From Elephas maximus indicus (Eukaryota; Chordata; Mammalia; Proboscidea; Elephantidae): DNA of 64,000 nucleotides. Positions within the stretch are counted from its first letter, which is position 1. Each line of letters starts with the position of its first letter. The stretch lies in the NCBI RefSeq assembly GCF_024166365.1, contig NW_026060237.1, positions 2,790,001 through 2,854,000 of the forward strand. Direction: 5' to 3'. The notes under the pieces are model-generated. The model had not been told where the DNA came from and did not search any database. It saw only the letters and a program-made list of their open reading frames with translations. Below are positions 19,785 to 31,534 of this stretch, piece by piece. The translations under genes and the position numbers were made by a program.

Positions 19785-21725
19785 TACAATGACTTCCTCT
19801 CCCTTGAATATAAATGTTGACGTCCTAGCTGAAAGCACCATTCCTAATTCTTACTGAGATGTAGCATGATTTCCTTATCCCTTGCATACTGGTGCTGGAT
19901 TCCTGGCTGAAATCCAAGGCCTAATTCTCAATAGGATATCGATATCAACTTTGATAAAAGAACCCTTCCCTTCCCTCTCTTTAATATAGATGCCAGTATG
20001 GGGCATGGTTCTGTAACAACCATGCCCTGTAACTTAACAGGGTGTTGATATAGTCTCTTGGTTCTATGGATCATGAACTTCTGTATTAGCAGATTCTGGC
20101 TGTAACACCCATATCGTATTTCTTATTAAAAAATGTGTGCATGTATCAAGCTCTATGAACCCTGACCTCTTGTCTACTTGAATAGGATGCTACCTTTCTA
20201 ACCATACCGCCTTTGACTATCTCATTACCAGAATATGGTTCAAGCTCCTGGCTCTATGAAATCTGAACTTTTTTGTTATTCTTTTTTGCTCCTGGATATG
20301 GTTGCTAATTTCCTTTCTGTAACAATCATGGCATAATCCTATCATGTCAATATCTTAGTAAAGACATAGATATTATTTTAAGGTTATAGATGTTCCCCTT
20401 TTTAGCTTTGTTAAAAATGACCTTTTTCTCACTAGTACGTTTACTACAGTTCTTCTCTATGAATCCTGCCTTCATGTTTCTCTGGGTATAGACGCTAATT
20501 TCCAGCCCTCACAAGCCATGTGTCTTTTTTAAGTAGGTATCGATACAAATTTCTTTTCATATGGACTCTGACTGTCTTTAATCATGAATATGAATACTAC
20601 CTATCTGGCTGTACTTACTCTGTCCCCCATTTTCTCTTGGCTATGGATGCATTTTTCTGGCTCAGTGAACCCTGAACTTCATTCTCCCAACATATGAGTT
20701 TCTTGACTCTAACAACCACAGCCTCTTTAATACTCAGATCCAGTTTCAGGTTTTGACTCAGATTTGGATTCTTTAAATTCTGTCTTTACGTTTCATAGCA
20801 TATGGATTCTAGCTCCCTGGCCATGAGAACCATGGGCTATTTTCACTAGAATATGGATGTAGGCTGTTAGCTTTATGAACCCTAATCTGTTTTTGTCCAT
20901 GAACATGGTTGCTACTGACCTGCTTATAGCAACTATAACACAATTCTTAGCATAATCTGAGTCAGAGCAGGGCTTTCTGAGCCCGGATCTTCTCTTAAAT
21001 AGTATGTGAATGTAGCTTCCTGGCTTTAAGAAGCATGATGTATCTCTTACTAAAATATGTTTTCAGACTCATGATTCCTTGAACCCTAACCTTCTTTCTC
21101 CTTGTATATGGAGGTTGTAACATTGTGCCCCACTTTATGTTAGGATATGGATGAGTTCCAGGTTTTATTAATTCTGACCTCTTATTTCACTAGCTATGAG
21201 TGCTAACTTTATGGCTGTAACAACCTTGACGTTATTATTATTACTATGTTGTAGGTAAATATTTAGTCTAAGAGCTTGTTTAACCCTATCATGTGTTTTT
21301 TTGGGCATGCATGCTAACCTCTTGGCTGTAATAAATATGCCATATTTCCTACTGCCCATTACTCATTGCCATCGAGTGGATTCTGATGCACAGCAACTCT
21401 GTAGGAAGGAGTAGAACTGCCACATGGTTTTCAAAGGAGTGTCTGGTGGATTTGAACTGCCGACCTTCTGGTTAGCAGCTGTAACTCTTAAACACTGTGC
21501 CACCAGGGTTCCTATTGGGATGTGGATTTAGTTTCCAAGTATGCATATCTTGAGTTCCTCTTCAGCCGGAGGTAGATGCTAATTTCCTGGCTGCAACAAC
21601 CATGACCTGTTTCTTGCTATGATATTAATGCAGGCTCCTGCTGGTATGAACTTTGGCCTCTCATTTTCCCTTGGATAGGTTTTCTAACTGTCTGATTGTA
21701 ATATTCGTTGAAGATTACATAGCGG
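19785..21725 (+). repeat. Divergent dimeric tandem array, unit about 100 bp (two ~50-bp halves)
   Basis: About 18 units follow one another head to tail. Half A has a core like CTGGCTGTAACAACCATGAC, near 20011, 20098, 20198, 20317, 20507, 20708, 20822, 20926, 21025, 21114, 21214, 21325, 21590 and 21695. Half B has a core like GGCTCTATGAACCCTGACC, near 20060, 20150, 20250, 20458, 20660, 20869, 20970, 21078, 21160, 21275 and 21630. Both halves tend to end in a GGATATGG-type word. Spacings cluster at 88-119 bp or about twice that. The halves resemble each other, so the dimer probably arose from a ~50-bp monomer. An AfroSINE interrupts it at 21358-21513. No long open frame. I do not recognise the family. 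Confidence 0.75.
21358..21513 (-). mobile_element. AfroSINE inserted in the tandem array
   Basis: Minus-strand AfroSINE with head at 21513 (GGAACCCTGGTGGCACAGTG). Flanks TTCCTACT and TTCCTATT look like a target duplication within an array unit, so the array is older than this insertion. Confidence 0.88.
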
Positions 21726-21749
21726 GATATGTATCCACACTATCATCTT

Positions 21750-22105
21750 TGTTTTTGTTGCTGTTTGGTGCCATTTAGTCCACTCTGACTCATAGTGACT
21801 CTGTGTACAGCAGAATGAGACACTGCCTGTCCCTGTACCATCCTCACAATGGCTGCTATGTTTGTATCCATTCTTTGCAGACAGTGTGCTAATCTGTCTG
21901 GTTGAGGTCCTTTTTCTTTCTTGCTGACCTTCTACCAAGCATGATGTTCTTCCCTCTGATAACATGTCCAAAGTGTGTGAGATGAAGTCTTTCCAGCCTT
22001 GCTTCCAAGGAACATTCTGGCTGGACTTCCCCCAAGACAGATTTGTTCATTCTTCTCGGAGTTCGTAGGACATTCAATATTCTTCTCCAACACCCATCTG
22101 GTTCA
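21750..22105 (-). mobile_element. RTE/BovB-type LINE 3' fragment
   Basis: On the minus strand this is the RTE ORF C-terminal part, open at 21889-22170, with LTHFGHVIRGKNIMLGR (matching LTYFGHVVWRDQSLEKDIML at 28935 in layout), then a short 3' end. It is joined directly to an L1 3' UTR at about 22106. Confidence 0.8.
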
Positions 22106-22705
22106 AAAGAGAATGAAGAACACCAAGGACACAAGGTAATTACGAGCCCAAGAGACAGAAAGGGCCACATGAACCAGAGACCACATCATCCTGAGACCAG
22201 AAGAACTAGATGGTGCCCGGCTACAACTGATGACTGCCCTGACAGGCAACACAACAGAGAACCCCTGCGGGAGCAAGAGAGCACTTGGATGCAGAACCCA
22301 AATTCTCATAAGACCAAACTTAATGGTCTGACTGACACTGGAAGGACCCCAGTGGTCATAGGCCCCCAATCTTCTGCTGGCCCAGGACAGGAACTATTCC
22401 CAAAGCCAACTCTTCAGTCAGGGATTAGACTGGATAATGGGTTGGAGAGCGATGCCAGTGAGGAGTGAGCTTCTTGGCTCGGATGGACACTGGAGGCTAT
22501 GTTGACATCTCCTGCCAGGAGGGGAGATGAAAGGGTAGGGGGTTAGAAGCTGGTGAAATGGACATGAAAAAGAGAGTGGAGGGACAGAGCGGGCTTTCTT
22601 ATTAGGGGGAGAGTAACTGGGAGTGTATAGCAACGTGCTTATGAGGTTTACGTGAAAGGCTGATTGACTTGTGAACTTTCACTTAAAGCACAATAAAAAT
22701 TATAA
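22106..22705 (+). mobile_element. L1 3' UTR, type beta (5'-truncated insertion)
   Basis: Plus-strand counterpart of the 11455-12100 3' UTR (words GGTGCCCGGCTACAACTGAT, ACTTTCACTTAAAGCACAAT). It ends in an A-rich tail at about 22684-22708. Confidence 0.85.
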
Positions 22706-22945
22706 AAAAGAGAAGCAAGTAGAGAGACAGGGTACCTCATACCACTGAGAAAGAAGAGCCAGGAGCACACGTCCTTTGGATCCAGGGTCCCTGTGCTGAA
22801 AAGATCCTAGATCAGGGAACACTGATAGCAGAGACCTTCCCTAGAGCCCACAGAGAAAAGAAAGCCTTCACTTGGAACTGATGCCTGAATTTGGAATTGT
22901 AGCCTATTGGACTATGAGAGAATAAACTTCTCTTTGTTGAAGCCA
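22706..22945 (+). mobile_element. MaLR-like LTR, 3' half
   Basis: Matches the second half of the LTR at 13239 (from AGCAAGTAGAGAGACAGGG to AATAAACTTCTCTTTGTTGA). The 5' half is absent. Confidence 0.6.
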
Positions 22946-22971
22946 AAAAAAAGAAAGAAAGAAAGAAAGCA
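22946..22971. repeat. A-rich/GAAA microsatellite
   Basis: An A run followed by (GAAA)n separates the LTR half from the next L1. Confidence 0.85.
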
Positions 22972-25726
22972 GGAGTGACAATATTAATTTCTGACAAAAT
23001 AGACTTTAAAGTTAAATCCATCTCATACAGGTTAAGGAAGGACACTATATAATGATTAAAGAGACAATACACTAAGAAGATATACCCATATTAAATATTC
23101 ATGCACCCAGTGACAGGGCTGCAAGATACATGAAACAAACTCTATCAGCTCTGAAAAGTGAGATAGCTTCACAATAATAGTACGAGACTTCAACACACCA
23201 CTTTTGGTGACGGACAGGACATCCAGAAAGAAGCTCAAAAAGACACCGAAGATCTAAATGCCACAATCAGCCAAGCTGTCCTCATAGACATATACAGAAC
23301 ACTCCAACCAACAACAACCAAGTATATTTTCTTTTCTAGTGCACATGGAACATTCTCTAAAATAGACCACATATTAGGTCATAAAGAAAGCCTTAGCAGA
23401 ATCCAAAACATTGAAATATTACAAAGCATCTTTTCTGACCATAAGGCCATAAAAGTGGGAATCAATAACAGGAAAAGCAGGGAAAAGAAATCGATACTTG
23501 GAAACTGAACAATACCCTGCTCAAAAAGACTGAATTATAGAAGACATTAAGGGTGGAATAAAGAAATTCATAGAATCCAATGAGAATGAAAACACTTCCT
23601 ATCAGAACCTTTGGGACACAGCAAAAGCGGTGATCAGAGGCCAATTTATATCAATAAATGCACACATCCAAAAAGAAGAAAAGGTGAAAATCAAAGAATT
23701 ATCCCTACAACTTGAACAAATAGAGAGCAAGAAAAGAAACCCGCAGGCACCAGAAGAAAACAAATAATAAAAATTAGAGCTGAACTAAATGAAACAGAAA
23801 ACAGAAAAACAATTGAAAGAATTAACAAAACTAAAAGCTGGTTTTTTGAAAAAAATCAACAAAATTGATAATCCACTGGCCAAACTGACAAAAGAAAAAC
23901 AGGAGAGGAAGCAAATAACCTGAATATGAAATGAGAGGGGCGATATTACAACAGACCCAACTGAAATTAAAAGAATCATATCAGATTACTATGAAAAACT
24001 CTACTCCAACAAATTTGAAAACCTAGAAGAAATGGATGAATTCCTAGAAACACACTACCTACCAACACTAACACAAATGGAGGTAGAACAGCTAAATAGA
24101 CCCATAACAAAAGAAGAGATTGAAAAGGTAATCAAAACACTCCCCCCCGCCCAAAAAAAAAAGCCCTGGTCTGGACAGCTTCACTGTAGAGTTCCACCAC
24201 AAGAGAAGAGTTAACACCACTACTACTAAAGGTATTTCAGTGCATAGAAAAGGACGGAATACCATCAAACTTATTCTATGAAGCCACCATATCCCTGACA
24301 CCAAAACCAGGTAAAGACACCACAAGAAAAGAAAATTACAGACCTATATCCCTCATGAACATAGATGCAAAACTCCTCAACAAAATTCTAGGCAATAGAT
24401 TCATCAACATATTAAAAAATAATTCACCATGACCAAGTGCAATTCATACCAGGTATGCAGGGATGGTTCAACATTAGAAAAACAATTAATGTAATCCACC
24501 ACATAAATAAAACAAAAGACAAGAATCACATGATTTTATCAATCGTTGCGGAAAAGGCATTTGACAAAGTTCAACACCCATTCGTGATAACAACTGTCAG
24601 CAAAATAGAAATAGAAGGAAAATTCCTCAGCATAATAAAGGGCATTTATACACAGTCAATAGCCAACATCACCCTAAATGGAGAGAGTCTGAAAGCATTC
24701 CCATTGAGACTGGGAACCAAACAAGGATGCCCTTTATCACTGCCCTTATTCAACATTGCGTTGGAGGTCCTCGCCAAAGCAATTAGGCTAGATAAAGAAA
24801 TAAAGCACATCCAGATTGTCAAGGAATAAGTCAAAGTATCTCTATATGCAGATGACATGATCTGGTGGCATAATGGTTAAGTGCTACGGCTGCTAGCCAA
24901 AGGGTCAGCAGTTCAATCAGCCAGGCGCTCCTTGGAAACACTATATAGGACAGTTCCACTCTGTCCTATAGGGTAGCTATGAGTGAAAATTGACTTGACA
25001 GCACTGGATTTTTTGGGTTTTATGATCTTATACACAAAAAACCCTAAGGAATCCTCCAGAAAGCTACTGAAACTAATAGAAGAGTTCAGCAGAGTATCGG
25101 GATGCAAGATAAACAGAGTAAAATCAATTGGATTACTCTACACCAAGAAAAGAACATCGAAGAGGAAATCACCCAATCAATGCCATTTGTATGAGCCCCC
25201 AAGAAGATAAAATACTTAGGAATAAATCTTACCAGAGATGTAAAAGACTTATACAAAGAAAACTACAATACAATTCTCTAAGAAACCAAAAGACAGACAC
25301 TTACATAAATGGAAAAAGTTACCTTGCTCACGGATAGGAAGACTTAACAGTATAGAAATACCTATTCTACCAAAAGTGATCTATACAAATAATGCAATTC
25401 CGATCCAAATCCCAACGATGTTCTTTAATGAGATGGAGAAACAAATCGCCAACTTCACATGGAAGGGAAAGAGGCCCTGGATAAATAAGGCATTACTAAA
25501 AAAGAAGAACAAAGTGGGAGGCCTTACTTTACCTGATTTTAGAACCTGTTATACCGTCACAGTAGTCAAAACAGCCTGGTTCTGGTACAACAACAGATAC
25601 ATGGACAAATGGAACAGAATTGAGAATCCAGACATAAATCCATCCACATATGAGCAGTTGATATTTGACAAAGGCCCCAGAACAGTTTAATGGGGGAAAA
25701 GACAGTCTTTTTAACAAATGGTGTAC
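22972..25726 (+). mobile_element. L1 copy D, ORF2 fragment with AfroSINE insertion
   Basis: Plus-strand ORF2 from the middle of the endonuclease (near [10 protein letters not shown]) through reverse transcriptase to about two thirds of ORF2, closely related to the L1s at 55-63 kb. Open pieces such as 24437-24829 (with [11 protein letters not shown] and [16 protein letters not shown]) remain, but frameshifts and stops break it. It ends abruptly at about 25726. Confidence 0.88.
24864..25021 (+). mobile_element. AfroSINE inside L1 copy D, with target duplication
   Basis: Flanked by ATGATCT on both sides (24857-24863 and 25022-25028), where intact L1 has this word once. The first bases of the usual AfroSINE head are missing. 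The tail is T-rich, without poly(A). It splits the L1 just after the reverse-transcriptase ADD catalytic motif. Confidence 0.92.
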
Positions 25727-25869
25727 TGTGGCCAGTTGGCTGCTATCTCTTGTGTAGCCTGGTAATTCCCAGGGCTTCTGGTATATCAATCAGAGTGGCC
25801 TATGGCAGGCAATCCAGGGCTGGGCCTGTGGCCTTATATAGGACCCAGACTATTGCCAGTGTCACCAGA
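25727..25869. other. Unassigned sequence
   Basis: A short stretch between two L1 pieces of opposite orientation; no match recognised. Confidence 0.35.
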
Positions 25870-26210
25870 GAATATTCTATTGGATTTGGTTTAATATTAT
25901 GATGTTGAGGATTTTTGCACTATATTTATAAGGGATATGGTACATACTTATGAATTATTTATCCGCTTTTGCTATCAGGGTAATGCTGGCATCAAGGAAT
26001 GAGTTACAGTAGAAGTTTGGTTGAATTCACAAGAGAAGACCTGTGGTTATGGACATTTTACTGCTGATTAAACCATAAATATGTTCATATTTATTCTTTC
26101 TTCTTCAGTTTGGTAATTTATGTGTTTCTAGGAAATTGTACGTTTTATCTACATGACCTGATTTCTTGATGTACAATTCTTTGGAGTATTCAATAAAGAT
26201 ATAAGAACTA
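25870..26210 (-). mobile_element. Old L1M ORF2 fragment
   Basis: Minus-strand reverse-transcriptase stretch (GCTATCAGGGTAATGCTGGC), heavily decayed. Confidence 0.65.
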
Positions 26211-26620
26211 TAAAAAATCAAACAGAAATTTGAGCTGAATTATACAATGAATGAAATAAAAACTGAAAGGTCCTAACAACAAATTTGAGCTGGCAAAAAA
26301 AAAAAGGAATTGGTGAAATAGAGTATAAAGACAAAATTATTTATGCTGAATAGCAAAGGGTGGGAAAATAAAGAAAATAGAGAAAAGCCTAATGGAATTG
26401 TGTAACACCAAGTGAACCAACATATGCATCATGGTACTTACAGATGGAGATATGAGAGAGAAAAATGACAGGAAAAATTATTTGAAGAAAAAATGGCTAC
26501 CTTAAGGAATGGCAAAAATCTGCAAACCCTAAAACCTCAACAAATTCCAAGCAGAATAAAACCAGAGATCCACAACAAGACACATTGTAATCAAGCTCTC
26601 AAAAACCATATACAGCGAAA
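26211..26620 (+). mobile_element. Old L1M ORF1 fragment
   Basis: Plus-strand ORF1 C-terminal type sequence (AACCTCAACAAATTCCAAGC), decayed. Confidence 0.6.
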
Positions 26621-26815
26621 CCTGTGAGAGCTGGAGTTCAGTGAGACTGCCTTGTTTTTCTAGGTCTCACATGTTTTCCACCTTTGACAAGGTGCAGTCT
26701 TACCATTTTCTGTCACTTGTTCTAGTGGAAAATATTTGCATTTCTTTCCTCTGGCAGATTTCTGCCTTACACAATTTCCAGCTTTCACAGTTTTATTTTA
26801 TGAAGGGAAAATCCT
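26621..26815. repeat. Unclassified dispersed repeat, copy 2
   Basis: Partner of 7350-7485. It is longer on its left side (AGACTGCCTTG, GGTCTCACATGTTTTCCACC). The family is unknown to me. Confidence 0.5.
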
Positions 26816-27000
26816 GAAGCCAAAAAGAAACAAAATCTTACAAAGTATCCTCAATAAGATTAGGTGACAATTTCTCCCCCAAAAGACTGCAGATCACAAG
26901 CAGGTGGAATTAAAGAAACGAAAGGCTAGATCTGTCAACCAAGAATATTATATATGACCACATATCCTTCAAGAATGACTATATCCTACAACTTTGATTA
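26816..27000 (+). mobile_element. Old L1M ORF1 C-terminal fragment
   Basis: Contains the typical ORF1 end with CAACCAAGAATATTATATATG and CCTTCAAGAATGA. Confidence 0.6.
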
Positions 27001-27239
27001 ATTTTTTGATTAGCCTCCAAAATGTCTTACAGGTTTCTTTGAGATTTTCTCCATACAGGATCAAGTTTTATCCCTTCCTTTCCAATTTGGATACCTACTT
27101 TCCAATTATTGACTATGTTGCTATCTGATACTTTGCATTTATGGCAATAGTGAAAAAAAACTACTCTCTGTTTTGCACATCAGCAACATACGTACAGCAG
27201 TAACGAATGTTGACGTGCAAGGTGAGAGTAACTCTGGCT
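27001..27239 (-). mobile_element. Old L1M ORF2 fragment
   Basis: Minus-strand reverse-transcriptase stretch, interrupted on its right by an LTR piece. It belongs to a long mosaic of old minus-strand L1 that continues to about 31530. Confidence 0.55.
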
Positions 27240-27430
27240 GTGATGGTTAGGGTTATGTGTTAATTTGGCTGGGCCATGATACCCAGTGGTTTGGCAGTAA
27301 TTTAATGACACGGTCATCCTTCATTTTGTGTTCTGATGTGATCATTCTCCATGTTTGCCTACTGCCAGTTTTTTGCATAATAACCTGGTCTTTGGAAACT
27401 AATTATGTCAATGAGTAGTGAGTGTATGTC
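27240..27430 (+). mobile_element. MaLR-like LTR, 5' part
   Basis: Begins around GTGATGGTTAGGGTTATGTG and matches the first ~190 bp of the LTR family at 13239 with many changes. Confidence 0.45.
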
Positions 27431-27967
27431 TTTTTCTTGTCTTATTGCTCTAAGATTTCCAGTACAATATTGAATAATAATAGAGATGTTTCTGTTTTCA
27501 AGAGAAAATTTCTCAGTTTTTCTCCATTGAGAATAATGATGGCTGCTGGTTTTTCATAAATGCTCTTAACCGTGATGAGGAACTTTCCTTTTATCCCTAT
27601 ATCATTGAGAGGTTATTGTTTGTTTGTTTATCAAGAAAGAGTGTTGGATGTTATGAAATATCATTTCTGCAGGAATTGAGAAGAACATGTGATTGTTCTC
27701 CTTTGTTCTATTAATGTAGCGTATTACATTGACTGCCTTTCTAATACTGAACCATTCTTGAAGTCCTGGAATGAATCCAATTTACTCACTGTGTATATTT
27801 CTTTAAATGTGCTGTTGGATTCTGTTCACCGGTATTTGGTTGATACTTCTGGCATCCATTTTGGAAAGGATATTAGTGTGTAGTTTTCTTTTTTGTGGTG
27901 TATTTGTCTGGCTTTGATATTAGCTATTTGATATTAGCTAATGCTGTCTTAGAAAAATCTGGGAAGG
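27431..27967 (-). mobile_element. Old L1M ORF2 (reverse transcriptase part)
   Basis: Minus-strand L1 RT region (TTTTCTCCATTGAGAATAAT, CTTGAAGTCCTGGAATGAAT). It is interrupted at 27968 by an LTR and resumes at 28672. Confidence 0.8.
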
Positions 27968-28671
27968 GCTATGGATTGAGTTGTGTCCCCCCAAAATGTG
28001 TGTCAACTTGGCCATGCAATTACTCCCAATATAGTGTTGTTCTCCACCATTTTGTGATCTGATGTGATTATCCTATGCATTCTAAATCCTAATCAGAGCC
28101 CTGGTGACAAAGTGGTTAAGAGCTAAGGCTGCTAACCAAAAGCTTGGCAGTTCAAATCTAACAGTTGCTGCTTGAAAACCCTATGTGGCAGTGCTACTCT
28201 GTCCTATAGGCTCGCTAGGAGTCAGAATTGACTTGTTGGCACACAAAAACAACAATAACATGATGTTAATGAGCCAAGATTAGGCTCAGTTATGTTAATG
28301 AGGCAGGACTCAATATACAGTATTAGGTTGTATCTTGAGTTAACCCTTTTTTGAGATAAAAGAGAGAATTGAGCAGAGCATTTTGTGTGTGTGTGTCTGT
28401 TGGGGGGAGAGGGGCTTATAACCACCAAGCAAGAAGAGCCAGGAACAGAGTGTGTCTTTTAAACCCGGGGCGTAAAGGTGATCTCCTAGACCAGGAAAAG
28501 ATTGATGACAAGGAAGTTTTTCCAGAGCTGACAGAGAGAGAGAAAGCCTGGACCTGGCATCCTGAATTCTGACTTCTAGCCTCCTAGACACGGGAACATA
28601 AATGTGTTTGTTAAAGCTACCCACTTGTGGTGTTTCTGTTATAGTAGCACTAGATAGCTAAGACGAGGATT
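27968..28671 (+). mobile_element. MaLR-like LTR with AfroSINE insertion
   Basis: Starts near ATGGATTGAGTTGTGTCCCC and ends CACTAGATAGCTAAGAC. It has TATA-like and polyadenylation-type words in the same places as the 13239 copy. It interrupts the old L1 and is itself interrupted by an AfroSINE at 28096-28256. Confidence 0.6.
28096..28256 (+). mobile_element. AfroSINE inside the LTR
   Basis: Head AGAGCCCTGGTGACAAAGTG, B-box-like GGCAGTTCAAATC, and a tail followed by an ACAA-rich end. This makes a three-level nest (SINE in LTR in L1). Confidence 0.9.
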
Positions 28672-28884
28672 ATTCCTTCCTCCTTTACTTTTTGGAAGCG
28701 TTTGAACAGGATTAGTGTCAATTCTTCCCTAAATATTTGGCAGAATTTTTTTTTTTTTTTTTTTTTTTGTAGTGAGGCCATCTGTTTCCATGCTTTTCTT
28801 CGTTGATTCATTATCTTCCCTTGTTGCAGGTCTGTTGAGCTTTTCTATTTCCTTTTCAGCTTAGGTAAATTATAGGTTTCTGTA
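28672..28884 (-). mobile_element. Old L1M ORF2 continuation
   Basis: Continuation of the minus-strand L1 after the LTR. Contains a long T run at about 28746-28768. Confidence 0.7.
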
Positions 28885-29190
28885 CTGGAAGAAGTACAAC
28901 CAGAATGCTCCTCAGAAGCAAGGATGGTGAGACTGCGTCTTACATACTTTGGACATGTTGTCTGGAGGGATCAGTCCCTGGAGAAAGACATCATGCTTGG
29001 CAGGGTACAGGGTCAGCGGAAAAGAGGAAGACCCTCAACGAGGTCGGTTAACGCAGTGGGTGCAAGAATGAGCTCAAGAATATCAACAATTGTAAGGATG
29101 GCGCAGGGCTGGGCAGTGTTTTGTTCTGTTGTGCATAGGGTCACTATGAGTCGGAACCAAACTGATGGCACGTAACAACAATAACAAGAG
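28885..29190 (+). mobile_element. RTE/BovB-type LINE 3' end insertion
   Basis: 5'-truncated plus-strand RTE. Its ORF C-terminus is open at 28924-29175 (LTYFGHVVWRDQSLEKDIML) and is followed by the 3' end with CATAGGGTCACTATGAGTCG and TAACAACAATAACA. The old L1 continues on both sides. Confidence 0.85.
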
Positions 29191-29477
29191 GAATTTGTTC
29201 ATTTTATCTAAGTTACCATGTTTGTTGTCGTACAGTTGTTCAGAGTATTCTGCTAAGAGCCTTTTCATTTCCATTATTTGACAAGTTACCATTTTCATTT
29301 CTGATTTTCACTATTTGCAATTTCTGTCTTTGTTTCTTTGTCACCATAGCTAAAGGTTTGTCAATTTCATTGATCTTATGAAAAAACCAACTCAGGTTTT
29401 GCTGATTCTCTTTACTGTTTTTCTAGTCTCCATTTCATTCACTTTTGCTCTGATCTTTATTATTTCCTTTCTGTGGG
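29191..29477 (-). mobile_element. Old L1M ORF2 continuation
   Basis: L1 ORF2 linker and N-terminal RT region on the minus strand (CAATTTCATTGATCTTATGA). Confidence 0.75.
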
Positions 29478-29651
29478 GTCCCTTATGGGCCAGTGGTTAA
29501 TGTGCTCAACTGCTAACAAAAAGCAGCAGTTTGAAACCGCCATGTCTTTGCAGGAGAAAGATGTGAGCGTTTGCTTCCATAAAGATTTGCAGCCTTGGAA
29601 ACCCTGTGAGTCAGAGTCCACTCAAGGGCAGTGGGTTTTGGGGTGGGGGAG
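29478..29651 (+). mobile_element. AfroSINE (variant)
   Basis: Carries the variant block CAGGAGAAAGATGTGAGCGT with the AfroSINE head and a GGGCAGTGGGTTTTGGGG tail. Part of the central body is missing. Confidence 0.8.
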
Positions 29652-30830
29652 GTTACTAACTTTAGGTTTCATTTGTTCTTCTTATTCTAGTTCGTCAAGT
29701 TGTAGATATTAACTATTCATTTGAAATCTCTTTTCTTTATTAATGTAGTCCTTTATTGCTATCAATTTTCATTCTGAGGACTCCCTTCACTCTGTCCCAT
29801 AAGTAGTTTATCTCTGTGTTTTCATTTGCTTTATTTCCAGGTATTTTTCATTTTCTCTTGATTTCTTCCCTCACCTATTGGTTGTTTAGTAATGCCTTGT
29901 TTTATGTCCAAGCATTTGTGTGTTTTCTTCTGCCACTAATTTCTAATGTTATTCTTTTGTGAGCAGAGAAGATACTTTGTATAATTTCTATATATGTATA
30001 TATATTTTTAATGTATTAAGACTTGTTTTGGGGCCTAGCATATGGTATACTTTGGAGAATGACCCATGTGCAGAGGAGAAATACATGTATTGTTCTGATG
30101 TTGAGTGTTCTATGCACTTCCGTGAAGTGTAATTGGCTTACGACGTTGTGTCAACCTTCCACGTCCTTACTTACTTCCTTTTAGATGTTCTGTCCAACAC
30201 TGAAAGTGGTGTGCTGTAGTCCCCAACAATTATTTTGGAATTGTGTATTACTCCTTTCCAATCTCTCAGTTTTTGTTTCATATATTTTGAAGTACTAATG
30301 TTAGGTACATATGTATTTGTAATTTTTATGTCTTCCTGATGGATTGACCCTGTTATTACTATGTAATGTTCTTTTTCATCTCTTATCACAGATTTTGTTT
30401 TAAAATGTCTTTCACCTGTTATCAGTATGATGACTGCTCATCTTTTTTGATTACTTGTTGAGTGGAATGTTCCTTTCATTCTTAGTTTGTGTCCTTGGTT
30501 CTAAGATGAGTCTCTTGTAGAAATCATACACATGTATCATGGGTTTTTGTTTGTTTGTTTTTGGCTTTCTTTGTTCTTTTAGTTTAATCCATGCATCCCC
30601 TCTCTGACTTTTGAATGGAGAGTTAAATTATTTCTATTTAAGTTAATTACTGAGAATGAAGGACCTACTTAATTAATGTTGCAAATTGTTTTTGGATCTT
30701 GAATTTTTTGTCTCACAATGCCCATTATTTTGTTATTTTTGCATATGTGTTCTGCTCACTCTTATTGCATTTTTTTCTTCCTTCCCTTCTGTGTATATAA
30801 GTACTTTATTCAATGGTTACAACTAAAATT
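29652..30830 (-). mobile_element. Old L1M ORF2 endonuclease part
   Basis: Minus-strand L1 through the endonuclease. A 72-codon remnant at 30171-30389 contains IVGDYSTPLSVLDRTSKRK, the decayed GDFNTPLS endonuclease motif. Confidence 0.8.
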
Positions 30831-30899
30831 ACATTCAACAACTTACAATAACATCATCCTATTTTAGCTTATATCAACATTACAAAAGATACAAAAAAA
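30831..30899. other. Short A-rich junction
   Basis: AT-rich sequence ending in an A run next to the AfroSINE. Confidence 0.3.
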
Positions 30900-31117
30900 A
30901 AACATACCTTGTTTTTGTTGTTTCGTGCTTCTGATTTGATTGTACCTCGTAGTCATGCTATATAACAGAGTAGAACTTGCCCCAAAGTGTTTCCTAGTTG
31001 AAATATTTCCAGGAGCAGGTCACCAGTTGCTTTCCTCCATGGAAGAGCAGGTAGGTTCAAACTGTAGACTTTTCCAATAGCAACTCAGTGCTTAACCATT
31101 GTGCAACTGGAGCTCAC
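30900..31117 (-). mobile_element. AfroSINE (long variant)
   Basis: Minus-strand copy with head at 31117 (GAGCTCCAGTTGCACAATGG) and the longer inner block. Confidence 0.8.
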
Positions 31118-31534
31118 TAAAACTCTATTTCTGATTTGCTCCTCTCTCTTCTATCTCAGTTGTTTTAACTCCAGTTATATCATTTCACATACTGTGTTCA
31201 GTAGGTTAAATTTGTCCTTATTATTTATACATTTGTGGCTATGATGCCTGAAGAATTTAATTACCAAATTTATCCACTTCAGACACCATACATCTGGCTC
31301 TTTTTCAGCCTATGTGACTACCCCTTTTTTTAGAAATCTCTCTTTTGTAATTTTTCATGTGCAGACTTGAGTAACTGTCTAGTGTTCTTTCTTTTACCTC
31401 TGAAAAATTCCTTTTGGAAATACTTGCAAACAGGTCTAGTTGGTAACAAATTCCCTCAACTTTTGTGTATTTGACAATGTCTTAGTTTCCCCGTCATTTT
31501 TGCATGAAAACTCAATTTTGTAAGGAATTCTTTC
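31118..31534 (-). mobile_element. Old L1M ORF1/spacer region
   Basis: Minus-strand sequence of the ORF1 C-terminal and spacer type (AACAAATTCCCTCAACTTTTG and nearby). Confidence 0.6.

Noticed and set aside
19785-21725. Reading the dimeric array as a CRISPR array
   Set aside because: There are no identical repeats with unique spacers, the units are diverged throughout, and the genome is mammalian.
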